Shown here piece by piece: positions 8,669-17,555 of a stretch of 64,000 nucleotides of DNA; position 1 is the first letter of the stretch, and every line of letters begins with the position of its first letter. The DNA is from Cyclobacteriaceae bacterium. GTDB taxonomy: Bacteria > Bacteroidota > Bacteroidia > Cytophagales > Cyclobacteriaceae. The DNA lies in assembly GCA_016787645.1 (NCBI GenBank), contig JAEUUF010000022.1, positions 62,001-126,000 on the forward strand. The letters run 5' to 3'. A program made the position numbers and the translations under genes. The notes beneath the pieces are model-generated. The model was not told where the DNA came from, ran no database searches, and saw nothing but the letters and a program-made list of their open reading frames with translations.

Positions 8669-9768
8669 AACCAGGCCGTCAGGCTACCGACCAACAATGT
8701 GCTCGATGTAGTGGGGTTTGAATTTCGGTCAACGTAAACGTTATCCTGTGACATGAATTGGCGGGCTTCCAGGCGGAACAGGGCCATTTTGTGCAACTGA
8801 AAATTGGCACACACCCCGTAACTGGTGGTTCTAAAACTGGACGCGCCGGTAACGGGTGAGGCGATGACGCCGGAAGGATCGTGGAAATGTTCCAGTCGCG
8901 CAGATACGGAAATGACCTCAGTGAATGAATACCGGGCAATAAAATTGGCCTGCCACCAGGAAGCAGAAGATAACCCTTCACGGTCCTGTAATCCGACATA
9001 GACGCAGGACGTTGCCATCCACCGGTTCCCCGGCCTGTAGATCCAATAGAAGTCCGAAAAATACCTCATCCGGTAATTGGTATGATTGGGTGAACGCTCA
9101 TCCCCTATGTAAGTGTCCCAGTTGAATAGCATGGTTGAATTTGGCCGGTATTCCAGTTGGGTACCTACCGATTTACCGGTATTGTTGTCCTGGATTACCT
9201 GCCAGCCATTGATCAGGTACAAATAGGCATTGACCTTCTCGCTGAGTGGAACAGATAGTTTTGCCCCCGTGATGTAGTAAGGAACATATTCCGGCGCAAA
9301 AGACCTAGTGTACATCAGGTGATCCTTCGAGATAGCGCTTTCGTTCGTATAGGGTGAACCCAACACCCCGGCATCGAGCCATATCTTTTTCTTTTCGGAG
9401 ATCAACACACCCACATTTGCCTCCACCATATTCTTCAGTGAACCAGGTTCAGTCGCATAATTGGCATCCATGTAAGTGCCAAATCCTGGCACAAACCGGA
9501 CCCGCATGTACTTTGAGCGGTAGCGAACATCGACATACGCAAGATTGATGGCCAGTTCATTGTGGCGCGCTGAAGAAACAAAATAAGGGTTATACCCGTC
9601 AGCAGGTTTGTTGAAGTTGTACCCGTAATACGAATCAACGTATCCGCCCAACCCTACATGCCCGATGACGGTTGTCTCCACAGTGTCCATGGTGGCAGTA
9701 TTGATTACCTGTCCGTGAACCCACTCTATCATAAGGACAAAGCAGAGGAGAGTGACAACGCGGGGCAT
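8665..9768 (-). CDS. Outer-membrane beta-barrel porin (BBP2/OmpL-like)
   Basis: 367 residues with a signal peptide (to about residue 19, ...VHGQ). GYVDSYYGYNFNKP follows directly, which is typical of the putative beta-barrel porin-2 family; a long series of amphipathic strands leads to the C-terminal TAWF. It is expected to form a diffusion channel in the outer membrane; the solute is unknown. It overlaps the convergent barrel gene by 4 bases, and each gene uses part of the same TTCTAGAA for Phe-stop. Confidence 0.75.
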   Translation of the reverse strand: MPRVVTLLCFVLMIEWVHGQVINTATMDTVETTVIGHVGLGGYVDSYYGYNFNKPADGYNPYFVSSARHNELAINLAYVDVRYRSKYMRVRFVPGFGTYMDANYATEPGSLKNMVEANVGVLISEKKKIWLDAGVLGSPYTNESAISKDHLMYTRSFAPEYVPYYITGAKLSVPLSEKVNAYLYLINGWQVIQDNNTGKSVGTQLEYRPNSTMLFNWDTYIGDERSPNHTNYRMRYFSDFYWIYRPGNRWMATSCVYVGLQDREGLSSASWWQANFIARYSFTEVISVSARLEHFHDPSGVIASPVTGASSFRTTSYGVCANFQLHKMALFRLEARQFMSQDNVYVDRNSNPTTSSTLLVGSLTAWF

Positions 9769-9790
9769 CCATAAAAGTAGAAAGTCCCTC

Positions 9791-9826
9791 TAACAAAAAA
9801 AACCGGACGCATGCCCGGTCTTTCTG
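9791..9826 (-). terminator. Intrinsic terminator of the DUF4139 gene
   Basis: On the minus strand, a stem ACCGGGC / GTCCGGT (7 pairs including one G-U) with a 4-base loop is followed by eight T. It lies about 20 bases after the stop codon at 9847. Confidence 0.8.
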
Positions 9827-9846
9827 TTGCCTGAGTCAATGAACTA

Positions 9847-11466
9847 TCAAAGCCCGCTGATCGGTTTGTCTTTTGGGTACTTCACCTCGTACTTGAATAC
9901 GACCTTCTTCACCTCCGAGGGCTGAAGAGTCATTGTCCAGCTCAACTTGCCGGTATCTTTGTTCCATTGCGCACCACCCACATCGGTTACAGCGACTTCA
10001 ATCTGCGTGTTGCGTGACACCGGGACCTGATCCTCAACCACGATGGTTATGAGTTCCTGGCGGGTGTTGCGTACTGAAATTTCAAAGGCCCTGGTTTCGC
10101 GGATACTGCCACCAATTGACTTGCGGCTGCTAAAGTCCTTGACCTTTTCCCGCTTCACCACGATTCGCTTGTCGCGACCGAGCGAAAGGGAAATTGTGTC
10201 GCGAATCTGGCTGGGGTCGATGAAGGTTTTTCCCACATAGGTACCTTCAAAGAATACACTGGCTTCGCCCGGCAGGAGGCTAAGCTCTTCCCATCCGGTA
10301 GCACGCGCCATCAGGAACGCATCACCATCCAGCTTAGGTGCCACGGCATATTGATACAATGCCTGCAACTCATGGCGGCCAATGTCGACCAAGGTAGGCT
10401 TGTTGGAGGAAGCAACCGTATAAGGTAAAGCAATCACGAAGCCCGTATTGACAGCAGTCTCAACTGTACTTACAAATTCAGCCATGCTGGCCGCATCTTC
10501 CAACTGCATGGCCACTGGCCCTTCGGCTCGCTCCATCGCCACCGGGGCTGACTTCATACGCTTGTCGTACCCATCCCGATAGGGCACGGCCTGGAGAAAG
10601 TCAAGCACCTGCGACACCAGTTCCGGCTTCAGGCCACCAAGGTTGGGATTGGCGGTTGACAACGTAAGTTTCACATTCTTCCACTCTTCGCCGGTGCTTT
10701 GAAACACGTTGGCCTTATAGTTCAACTGCACTGGCCCTTTGGTGTTAACAGCCCGCAGATCATAAACCGGCTGCCAGCCTGCACGGGAAACAACATAGCT
10801 CACTTCCAATTCGGCGGGCGTCGTGCTCTCGGCGGAGACGTTCACCACAATCTCACTGGAGTTACGGGCGTACAATTCATTTTGCGCATTGATTTGTGCC
10901 TGCACCCGTGTAATCTTTTCATTCATCTTTCGAATGGCTGCATCCTGTTTCATCCGGGCGACGACAATTTCGCCAAGGCGTGAACGAAAGAAATCCGCCA
11001 TACCCTTCAATTCCGCCACAGTAAGGTTGCTGTTGCCACCGCCGATCCGCTGGTTGGCGGTAAGCATCGCCTCTTCTTTGTTAAGGATCTCCTTGCGGCT
11101 TTCCTCCACGACCAGTTGTTGCCGGTAATACTCGAGGGAGTCTTTCAACCCCTTCAGGGATTTCGGCATGTTCACATCCTGGAGGAAGTTTTGCCGATGA
11201 CTGGTGCCGAGGATCAGAAAGCTTCCCTTTCCTGCCACCTGGATACTGTTCGGATCGAGTTGAGAAGCAAGCCCGGTAATGACCAGTGTAGTCCTTCCGG
11301 CATCCAGACGGGTTTTGACCGAGCGCGTCACCTGGGCACGGGCGAGGAATACAGTGATGTCCTTGATTTCGGAATCGACAGGTTTGTCTGCCTGACCAAA
11401 GGTGACGAATGGTCCGAGCAGGAAAAGGCCTGCCAGGATTAATGGAAATGCGCGTTGGTTGTTCAT
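9847..11466 (-). CDS. DUF4139 domain protein, mucoidy-inhibitor MuiA family
   Basis: 539 residues. A signal peptide (MNNQRAFPLILAGLFLLGPFVTFGQ) is followed by the DUF4140 N-terminal region (IKDITVFLARAQVTRS), a coiled-coil stretch (about residues 100-200) and the DUF4139 domain with its landmark YVVSRAGWQPVYDLRA. The C-terminus has immunoglobulin-like strands (LSWTMTLQPSEVKKVVFKYEVKYP). An envelope protein of unknown biochemical role. The frame is open to 11550, but the ATG at 11464-11466 gives a proper signal peptide and is preceded by a TAAATTTG box. Confidence 0.8.
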   Translation of the reverse strand: MNNQRAFPLILAGLFLLGPFVTFGQADKPVDSEIKDITVFLARAQVTRSVKTRLDAGRTTLVITGLASQLDPNSIQVAGKGSFLILGTSHRQNFLQDVNMPKSLKGLKDSLEYYRQQLVVEESRKEILNKEEAMLTANQRIGGGNSNLTVAELKGMADFFRSRLGEIVVARMKQDAAIRKMNEKITRVQAQINAQNELYARNSSEIVVNVSAESTTPAELEVSYVVSRAGWQPVYDLRAVNTKGPVQLNYKANVFQSTGEEWKNVKLTLSTANPNLGGLKPELVSQVLDFLQAVPYRDGYDKRMKSAPVAMERAEGPVAMQLEDAASMAEFVSTVETAVNTGFVIALPYTVASSNKPTLVDIGRHELQALYQYAVAPKLDGDAFLMARATGWEELSLLPGEASVFFEGTYVGKTFIDPSQIRDTISLSLGRDKRIVVKREKVKDFSSRKSIGGSIRETRAFEISVRNTRQELITIVVEDQVPVSRNTQIEVAVTDVGGAQWNKDTGKLSWTMTLQPSEVKKVVFKYEVKYPKDKPISGL

Positions 11467-11471
11467 GGTAT

Positions 11472-11479
11472 CAAATTTA
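11472..11479 (-). promoter_or_regulatory. Possible -7 box (TAAATTTG) for the DUF4139 gene
   Basis: Exact TAnnTTTG match on the minus strand, but only 5 bases before the ATG. If used, the transcript would be almost leaderless; it could also be chance. Confidence 0.3.
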
Positions 11480-11594
11480 CTCAAGGATGCTCCCGGGACC
11501 TTAATTCCATACGGGTAAACGGAAATTTTGGCCCTTTCTTTATGAATCAATTGCTGTGCCGGAACTCATACCGGGTCAGATGGGCTTCGTTCGC

Positions 11595-11602
11595 TATTTT
11601 TG
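11595..11602 (+). promoter_or_regulatory. -7 box (TATTTTTG) for the Ldh-family gene
   Basis: Exact TAnnTTTG match, 4 bases before ATG 11607. It implies a leaderless or very short-leader mRNA and supports the shorter start. Confidence 0.4.
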
Positions 11603-11606
11603 CGGG

Positions 11607-12686
11607 ATGAAAGATTCCACCTACCCCTACCCGGTGCTGAGGCAGTTCGCTCACGATGTCTTTGTCAAGATAGGCTGCTCACCCGATGATGCAACGCTTG
11701 CGGCAGAGGTACTTCTGAACGCGGATTTGCGAGGGATTGACTCTCATGGCCTTGCTCGCCTGAGTGGGTATGTGCGTCTGTGGGAGGCCAAGCGTGTAAA
11801 CAGTCAGCCCAACGTGCGCCTTGTCCATGAATCGCCAAGCACAGGCGTCGTAGACGGAGACCAGGGGTTGGGGTTGGTGGTCGGACCCAAGGCCATGTCT
11901 GTTGCCATTGGCAAAGCACGAACCTGTGGCACAGGCTGGGTAGCGGTGCGTAACTCCAATCACTTCGGCATCGCCGGTCATCACGCCATGATGGCCTTGG
12001 AGCACGACATGATTGGAATCGCAATGACCAATGCAAGTCCGCTGGTGGCGCCTACATTCTCCATTGAACGGTTGCTTGGCACCAATCCTATTTGTGTGGC
12101 TATCCCAGCCGGTGAACAACCTGCATTTGTAGCCGACTTCGCCACCACAACGGCGGCGAATGGCAAATTGGAAATATTGCAACGGAAGAACAAAGAGGCT
12201 CCGCTGGGCTGGATTCAGAAGAAGGATGGCGCAGCGTCCACCAACCCGCATGAACTGAAAGAAGGAGGGGCACTCATTCCGCTCGGCAGTGACCGCGATC
12301 ACGGGAGTCACAAAGGCTTTTGCCTCGGTGCCTGGGTGGACATATTTTCAGCCGTTCTTTCTGGTGCCAATTACGGTCCATGGGTTCCCCCGTTTGTCAG
12401 TTTCCTCGCTCCCCCGTCAGACCCGGTGGGCCTGGGGATCGGGCACTTCTTCGGCGCCATGCGTGTCGACGCATTCCGGCCTGCGTCAGAATTTAAGCAA
12501 CACATGGACCAATGGATAACCCGATTTCGGTCTGCAAAGACGGTACAAGGTCAACCCGCGGTGATCATTCCAGGCGATCCCGAACGGGAGGCGCATGCGG
12601 AACGGATGGAAAAAGGAATTCCTTTACATGAAAGCGTAGCGGAAGATCTAAAAAAGTTGGGACAACGATTTCAGCTCACCTTCTGA
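11607..12686 (+). CDS. Ldh family malate/L-lactate-type dehydrogenase
   Basis: 359-residue NAD(P)-dependent oxidoreductase of the malate/L-sulfolactate/ureidoglycolate dehydrogenase family (not the classical Rossmann LDH). Family landmarks: LLNADLRGIDSHGLARLSGY near the N-terminus (His in SHG is the catalytic candidate), VAVRNSNHFGIAGHHA, LLGTNPICVAIP, FVADFATTTAANGKLE and GSHKGFCLGAWVDIFSAVLSGA. The 2-hydroxyacid oxidised is not predictable. The frame opens at 11556, but ATG 11607 (MKDSTYPYPVLRQFA) follows a -7 box and is preferred. Its stop is back to back with the next convergent gene in a palindrome. Confidence 0.85.
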   Translation: MKDSTYPYPVLRQFAHDVFVKIGCSPDDATLAAEVLLNADLRGIDSHGLARLSGYVRLWEAKRVNSQPNVRLVHESPSTGVVDGDQGLGLVVGPKAMSVAIGKARTCGTGWVAVRNSNHFGIAGHHAMMALEHDMIGIAMTNASPLVAPTFSIERLLGTNPICVAIPAGEQPAFVADFATTTAANGKLEILQRKNKEAPLGWIQKKDGAASTNPHELKEGGALIPLGSDRDHGSHKGFCLGAWVDIFSAVLSGANYGPWVPPFVSFLAPPSDPVGLGIGHFFGAMRVDAFRPASEFKQHMDQWITRFRSAKTVQGQPAVIIPGDPEREAHAERMEKGIPLHESVAEDLKKLGQRFQLTF

Positions 12687-13220
12687 TCAGAAGGAGACAA
12701 ATACCCGGAATACCCACGGGGAAGCAAAGGCATAATCGGTGCGCTTCCAGATCATGTCGTACATACCCATCACATTCAACGACGCGCGTCCTCCCAACGG
12801 TTGACTGAATCCGACGCCGATCAAAAACCGGTCGAAAGTTTTGCGCGGCTGACTCGGTCCATAATAGGTGGGCGTACTGAGCATCATATATTCCGTATAC
12901 AAAAACAATTGCCCAAAGTTATAACGGGCAAACGGGGCGATGCCATACTGATGGATTTCCTGGCCGATATCCGAATAGCTATAATATTGGTAAGTGATGC
13001 TGGTGCCTACCGAGAACTGGCTGTTGACCATGTAGCCTATAACTGGGTAAACACCGATGAAGAAATACCTTCCGGCGTAAGGATCCGTTCCTCCATTCAT
13101 ACCAAGACCGCCACCGAAGTAAAGGCGATCGGAGAGTTTAGCATCATCGTACACCTCGCGCTGGCCCATGGCGATGAGGGACACAAAGAGAAACAGCAGA
13201 GCTAGTGACCACCTTCTCAT
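12687..13220 (-). CDS. Small predicted outer-membrane beta-barrel protein
   Basis: 177 residues: a signal peptide (...LFVSLIAMGQ, about 20 residues), a glycine/tyrosine-rich barrel-like body (ISITYQYYSYSD region, FARYNFGQLFLYTEYMM) and a C-terminal VFVSF. It starts 3 bases after the ftsB-like stop, so the two are likely cotranscribed. No specific function is recognised. Confidence 0.65.
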   Translation of the reverse strand: MRRWSLALLFLFVSLIAMGQREVYDDAKLSDRLYFGGGLGMNGGTDPYAGRYFFIGVYPVIGYMVNSQFSVGTSITYQYYSYSDIGQEIHQYGIAPFARYNFGQLFLYTEYMMLSTPTYYGPSQPRKTFDRFLIGVGFSQPLGGRASLNVMGMYDMIWKRTDYAFASPWVFRVFVSF

Positions 13221-13223
13221 AGA

Positions 13224-13517
13224 TCAGTCGGCTTCCTCGATAATGAAGATATCTTCCTTATCGCGCTTCATGAGGTACTTTTCCCGGGCGAATTTCTCAA
13301 GCAATTCCGTGGTGCCCATGAGTTCGGCACGATCCTGCTCCACCTCCTTGATCTTCTCATGATAATATTCCCTTTCATGTTCCAGCGAGCGCAATTTGGC
13401 AGTCAGGCGGAACCGATTAATTAAGTCATTGGAGTCCAGGAATGTCATCCAAACCAGGAAAGAAATGCCCGTCACAAAATAAAAGTTGCGAAAAGCCGGC
13501 GGGAGTCGTTTGAACAT
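13224..13517 (-). CDS. Septum formation initiator, FtsB/DivIC-like
   Basis: 97 residues. A short cytoplasmic N-terminus, one membrane segment (about residues 13-30, FYFVTGISFLVWMTFL) and a long coiled coil (AKLRSLEHEREYYHEKIKEVEQ) make up the bitopic FtsB/DivIC layout. The protein would act in the divisome with FtsL/FtsQ-type partners. ATG 13515-13517 (MFKRLPPAFRNF) is chosen although the frame is open to 13595. In Bacteroidota ftsB usually follows eno; here several genes lie between them. Confidence 0.8.
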   Translation of the reverse strand: MFKRLPPAFRNFYFVTGISFLVWMTFLDSNDLINRFRLTAKLRSLEHEREYYHEKIKEVEQDRAELMGTTELLEKFAREKYLMKRDKEDIFIIEEAD

Positions 13518-13616
13518 AAGCTTAAAAAATGGTTGGACGAAGATAGGAAATTGTTTCGGAATAGGGCAAGTTGACGCCATGCGCGATCGGTCCAACCAAG
13601 CGATCGAATCGTTCCC

Positions 13617-13624
13617 TATATTTA
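13617..13624 (+). promoter_or_regulatory. Near-consensus -7 box (TATATTTA) for the TIR-HD gene
   Basis: One mismatch to TAnnTTTG, 19 bases before the ATG. It is the only promoter-like element in the short gap to the divergent ftsB gene. Confidence 0.3.
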
Positions 13625-13643
13625 GGCGCCGAATCCCTTCGAC

Positions 13644-16262
13644 ATGCCCTCGCTCTTACCCGGTTACGAATACGACATTTTTATCAGCTATCGGCAGAAT
13701 GACAATTCCCGGGGGTGGGTAAGTGATTTTGTGCGGAACTTGAAGGAGGAACTGGCTTCCACCATCAAGGATACACTTTCAGTCTATTTTGACGCCAACC
13801 CGGAGGACGGGCTGCTGGAGACCCACCATGTGGACAAAAGCCTTGAGGGGAAACTCAAATGCCTCGTGCTCATCCCGATCGTTTCGCAAACTTATTGTGA
13901 CCCCAAGTCCTTCGCGTGGCAGAACGAGTTTCTCACATTCAACCGGCTGGCCCAATCCGATTCACTGGGGCGCGATATACGGCTGGCCAGCGGAAATGTG
14001 GCCAGCCGCATTCTGCCCGTCAAGATTCATGAACTCGAGACTGAAGATCGTATTCTCCTTGAAAACGAAATTGGCGGCGCGGTCCGGTCCGTCGAGTTTA
14101 TCTATAAGGCCAGCGGGGTTAACCGACCTTTGAGTCTCAATGACAACCCCGACAAGAATTTCAACAAGACAGATTATCGCGACCAGGTCAACAAGGTGGC
14201 TAACGCTATCAAAGAGCTTATCTACGCCATTAAATATCCCGGACGCGCTTCGGAAAGCACGGTAAAAGCAGTAGAGGAATCACATGCAGGCAGCACGCGA
14301 TCCTCATTGGATCATGGTAGCAGCCGGCCGGCCTCCGACCACTCCATCGCTGTGCTTCCCTTTGTTAATCTTACCCAAGAAGCTTCCCAGGAATACTTCG
14401 CCGACGGCGTCATGGAAAATATCCTCATTCAACTGGCCGGCGTCCGGCAATTGAGAGTGATTTCCCGGACTTCGGTAATGCGATACCGCAAAACCACCAA
14501 GTCGGCTCCCGAAATCGCCACTGAACTGGGCGTAAGGTATATTCTCGAGGGCAGCGCCCAGGCGCATGGCAACAAAGTCCGGATCCATGTTCAACTGATC
14601 GATGCAGTCAGTGACCAGCCGGTGTGGGGAAAGACCTTTGTAGAAAACCTGGATGATATTTTCACCATTCAGACTAATGTCGCCGAAGTGGTAGCGGGCG
14701 AATTACATGCCTCCTTGCTCCCCAAGGAAAAACAGACACTCAAGGAAATTCCTACCCGGAACCTCAAGGCCTTTGATTTGTTCCTGAAAGGCAGGCACGC
14801 ATTCAACCAATGGAACCTGGAAGGATACCGCACCGCTGAAAAGTATTTCAAACTGGCGCTCGAAGAGGATCCTGAATTTGCGCAAGCCTATTCTTACCTC
14901 GCAAGCACGTACTCCGCACTCATGTCGTGGAACGGAGATCTTTCTCCCGAAGAGAGCCTGGCGAAGATCAACATCTTTTTGCCGGAGGCGATGAAGCGGG
15001 GGGCCACCGATAACGACTACCTGACAGAAGCCTTCGTTGAATTTTTTATCAACAAGAATTTTCCCGAAGCAGAGAAGAAGCTGCAGCAGGCTCTTGAGCT
15101 GGGACCCAATAACGCCAATGTGTACTACACACAGAGTTATGTCCTGAGCATGATGGGTCGAATGGAAGACGCCTTGCTGGCCGTAGAAAAGGCAAGAACC
15201 CTGGATCCAACCAGCGTATCCAGTTTCAACTACCAGGCCATTGCTCTTTACTTGCTCAACCGGTACGATGAAGCAAAAACCATTCTGCGCGAAGCGCTTC
15301 AACTGTATCCGTTCGTCGTCAGGCTCCATGATCACCTTGCTCGCGTACTAGTCACTCATGGGGAATTCGGCGAAGCAGCAGCTGTGGTGCTAGCCGGGCT
15401 CCGCACGATCAACTTCAGGCCGCCTTCTATGGTAGCCTACCTTGCGATTGCCCACCACGGACAGCACGAGAAAGAAAAGTCGCAGGCCCTGCTGGAGGAA
15501 TTAAAGTCACGCAGTGCCCAGGGTGAGAAAGGCGTTAACCTGTATGTCACGCACATCTATCTCGCTTTAGGGGATATCCCTGCTGCCCAGGTGTGGATTG
15601 AAAAGGCCCGTAAGACCAATGATACCGACCTGGTTTGGTTCAACGTTGACCCCCTGCTGGCACCGCTGCGGGAAAGAAAGCCAGATTACGACAGAGCGGA
15701 GCGGTTTATCCAGGAGAAACTACGCCATGAACTACCCGCCAAACTGCATTATCACAACACCGAGCACATCATAGATGTGCTGGAATCGGCACTTAACATA
15801 GCTGCACACGAGCATTTGACCACCGAAGAGGTCCGGTTGCTGCGCCTGGCAGCACTTTACCATGATTCGGGCATGATCATTTCCCACAAGCAGCACGAAG
15901 AGAAAGGTTGTGATATTGCCCGGGAGACCCTTCCGGCATTTGGGTTCACTTCGGAACAAGTGGAGATCATCTGCGGCATGATCCTGGCGACAAAGATTCC
16001 CCAGACTCCTCACACCTTGCTGGAAAGGATTCTTTGCGATGCCGACCTCGATTACCTGGGCCGTGAAGATTTCTATTCAATTGGGGAAAAACTTCACAGT
16101 GAACTTCGTGATTCGGGGACGATTGAAACCGAACGGGAATGGAACCTTATACAAAAGACCTTTCTCGAAAATCACCGTTATCACACCGAATATGCACGGA
16201 CCAATCGAGAAGCCATGAAGCAGCAACACCTTCAGGAAATCGCGGCCAAACTTAAAAAGTAG
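13644..16262 (+). CDS. TIR - TolB-like - TPR - HD phosphohydrolase multidomain protein
   Basis: 872 residues. (1) A TIR domain at 8-165: YDIFISYRQND at the start, then KCLVLIPIVS and S89-F-A-W92-Q-N-E95, where Glu95 fits the catalytic glutamate of NADase TIRs. (2) A TolB/FlgO-like domain at 232-358 (SIAVLPFVNLTQ...YFADGVMENI...LGVRYILEGSAQ), the segment usually found behind class III nucleotide cyclase domains. (3) TPR repeats at about 375-690. (4) An HD domain at 700-830 with His708, His740-Asp741 and Asp799/Asp801 of the H...HD...D metal site. No transmembrane segment. A PycTM-like gene follows 74 bases later. The natural reading is a sensor/signal-turnover protein of a nucleotide-based defence or stress system; this is inference. 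Confidence 0.8.
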   Translation: MPSLLPGYEYDIFISYRQNDNSRGWVSDFVRNLKEELASTIKDTLSVYFDANPEDGLLETHHVDKSLEGKLKCLVLIPIVSQTYCDPKSFAWQNEFLTFNRLAQSDSLGRDIRLASGNVASRILPVKIHELETEDRILLENEIGGAVRSVEFIYKASGVNRPLSLNDNPDKNFNKTDYRDQVNKVANAIKELIYAIKYPGRASESTVKAVEESHAGSTRSSLDHGSSRPASDHSIAVLPFVNLTQEASQEYFADGVMENILIQLAGVRQLRVISRTSVMRYRKTTKSAPEIATELGVRYILEGSAQAHGNKVRIHVQLIDAVSDQPVWGKTFVENLDDIFTIQTNVAEVVAGELHASLLPKEKQTLKEIPTRNLKAFDLFLKGRHAFNQWNLEGYRTAEKYFKLALEEDPEFAQAYSYLASTYSALMSWNGDLSPEESLAKINIFLPEAMKRGATDNDYLTEAFVEFFINKNFPEAEKKLQQALELGPNNANVYYTQSYVLSMMGRMEDALLAVEKARTLDPTSVSSFNYQAIALYLLNRYDEAKTILREALQLYPFVVRLHDHLARVLVTHGEFGEAAAVVLAGLRTINFRPPSMVAYLAIAHHGQHEKEKSQALLEELKSRSAQGEKGVNLYVTHIYLALGDIPAAQVWIEKARKTNDTDLVWFNVDPLLAPLRERKPDYDRAERFIQEKLRHELPAKLHYHNTEHIIDVLESALNIAAHEHLTTEEVRLLRLAALYHDSGMIISHKQHEEKGCDIARETLPAFGFTSEQVEIICGMILATKIPQTPHTLLERILCDADLDYLGREDFYSIGEKLHSELRDSGTIETEREWNLIQKTFLENHRYHTEYARTNREAMKQQHLQEIAAKLKK

Positions 16263-16336
16263 TCAGATACAGGAATAACAAGTTACCCGAGAAATACACC
16301 ACCCCAAACCTTACCCCACCAAGCCATTAATTTCTT

Positions 16337-16918
16337 ATGGAAGATCAAAAACAGGAACCCGGAGAAAAGAAGAAGAAGGAAGGCAAAGGCAAAGAAACCC
16401 TGTTCAGGGTGGCCTATCGCAACCAGATCGCGCTGATCCAGATTGCCGATAACAAAGCGAACCTGATCATCAGCATCAATACGTTGGTTATCTCTTCGAT
16501 CATCGCTGTTAGTGGCTACGGGATGGTGGCTGATCGTTTTTCGCACGACAAGGTTACCGTTATCATTCCCATTGCCCTGATCCTGTTAAGCTGTTTGACC
16601 TCGGCTATCTTTGCCATTCAGGCGGCTAAACCAAAACTGATAACGCCACAAGCCCTGGACCTGCGGAAAGAAAAGGATAAGACCAGTCTCATCTTCTTTG
16701 GCGTGATCTCTCAATACAACCAGGCTGAGTACCTGGATCGGATGAAATCACTGCTTGCCTCGGATACCGATGTCTACGAAACGATGAGCATCGACCTCCA
16801 CAACCAGGGAATGATCCTCACCCGAAAGTACCAGTTGATCAACCGCGCTTACCGCATCTTCATGTTCGGATTCATCCTGAGTGTGTGGATGTTCCTGGCT
16901 TTTTTGGTGGCGGGATAA
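16337..16918 (+). CDS. PycTM-like membrane effector (Pycsar effector family, formerly DUF5706)
   Basis: 193 residues. A Lys-rich cytoplasmic N-terminus leads to the family's landmark FRVAYRNQIALIQIADNKAN (residues 23-42) running into membrane segment 1 (43-63). Segments 2 (73-96) and 3 (173-192) follow, with a soluble loop between. In Pycsar, PycTM proteins are membrane-impairing effectors opened by cCMP or cUMP. No pyrimidine cyclase is adjacent here. Elsewhere in Bacteroidota this domain is often fused behind an HD domain; here HD ends the upstream protein, so the split pair probably works together. Family call good, mechanism inferred. Confidence 0.8.
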   Translation: MEDQKQEPGEKKKKEGKGKETLFRVAYRNQIALIQIADNKANLIISINTLVISSIIAVSGYGMVADRFSHDKVTVIIPIALILLSCLTSAIFAIQAAKPKLITPQALDLRKEKDKTSLIFFGVISQYNQAEYLDRMKSLLASDTDVYETMSIDLHNQGMILTRKYQLINRAYRIFMFGFILSVWMFLAFLVAG

Positions 16919-16934
16919 ATACTGCGTTGGGCGG

Positions 16935-17555
16935 TTAACGTCGGTTTGCGTTGAATGTGCAAATTAGCGAGCGCAGGTCCCTATACTCCGCTTTTCCATG
17001 TTTACTCAAGAATCCTTCAATCTCCTCCGGAGGAATAAAATCAAGAAGCACTTCAGTAATGTTATCAGTCAGTGGACGAACCTCACCGGTTTCAGGATCT
17101 TCAAGGATAAGTATCTCGCTTGCGTTTCCCCATATCGTGGACATTACATAGGTCGTTGGACGGAGCGCATATAGGTTTGTCTTCCCGCGGCATACAGGCC
17201 TTGCCAATGCAACTTCCATCCAATAGGCTTTCCCATGGGCGAGTTGCAACTCATTAAAGACCCTAAATGTGTCACGCTTTGTCGCAAATTCACGGACCCT
17301 GTTGAAATAGTACTTTTCCTGCAATTTGTTCCATCTTTTGATTTCAACTCCTCTACCCTTGCCATCATTAAAGAATTCTCTTACTTCACCGCGCCGAACG
17401 GAATCTTCATCTATCAACCACACATATCCTGATTGCGCCCAAACGGTGGTGACTGAACCGCCACACATAGCAACAGTCATCATGGCCCAGCAAAATCTGA
17501 TTATGGACCAATTCGGTCTTGAAAGCATTCCTTGATTAATGAATTTACCCGACAT
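16935..17555 (-). CDS. Secreted protein of unknown function
   Basis: 206 residues with an N-terminal export signal ending ...SVTTVWAQ. An alternative start at 17528 (MLSRPNWSIIRF) would give a more usual signal length. The body (GYVWLIDEDSVRRGEVREF...) matches no family I know. It is convergent with the PycTM gene, 16 bases away. The sequence looks somewhat more AT-rich than its neighbours. Confidence 0.6.
   Translation of the reverse strand: MSGKFINQGMLSRPNWSIIRFCWAMMTVAMCGGSVTTVWAQSGYVWLIDEDSVRRGEVREFFNDGKGRGVEIKRWNKLQEKYYFNRVREFATKRDTFRVFNELQLAHGKAYWMEVALARPVCRGKTNLYALRPTTYVMSTIWGNASEILILEDPETGEVRPLTDNITEVLLDFIPPEEIEGFLSKHGKAEYRDLRSLICTFNANRR

Noticed and set aside
11679-12311. 210-codon minus-strand open frame
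   Set aside because: Antisense to the Ldh-family enzyme with clear family motifs.
13644-14232. Reading the N-terminal domain as a class III cyclase
   Set aside because: The TolB-like/TPR architecture suggests a cyclase protein, but the first 165 residues show the TIR pattern (DIFISY, S..W..E) and no cyclase metal or base motifs.
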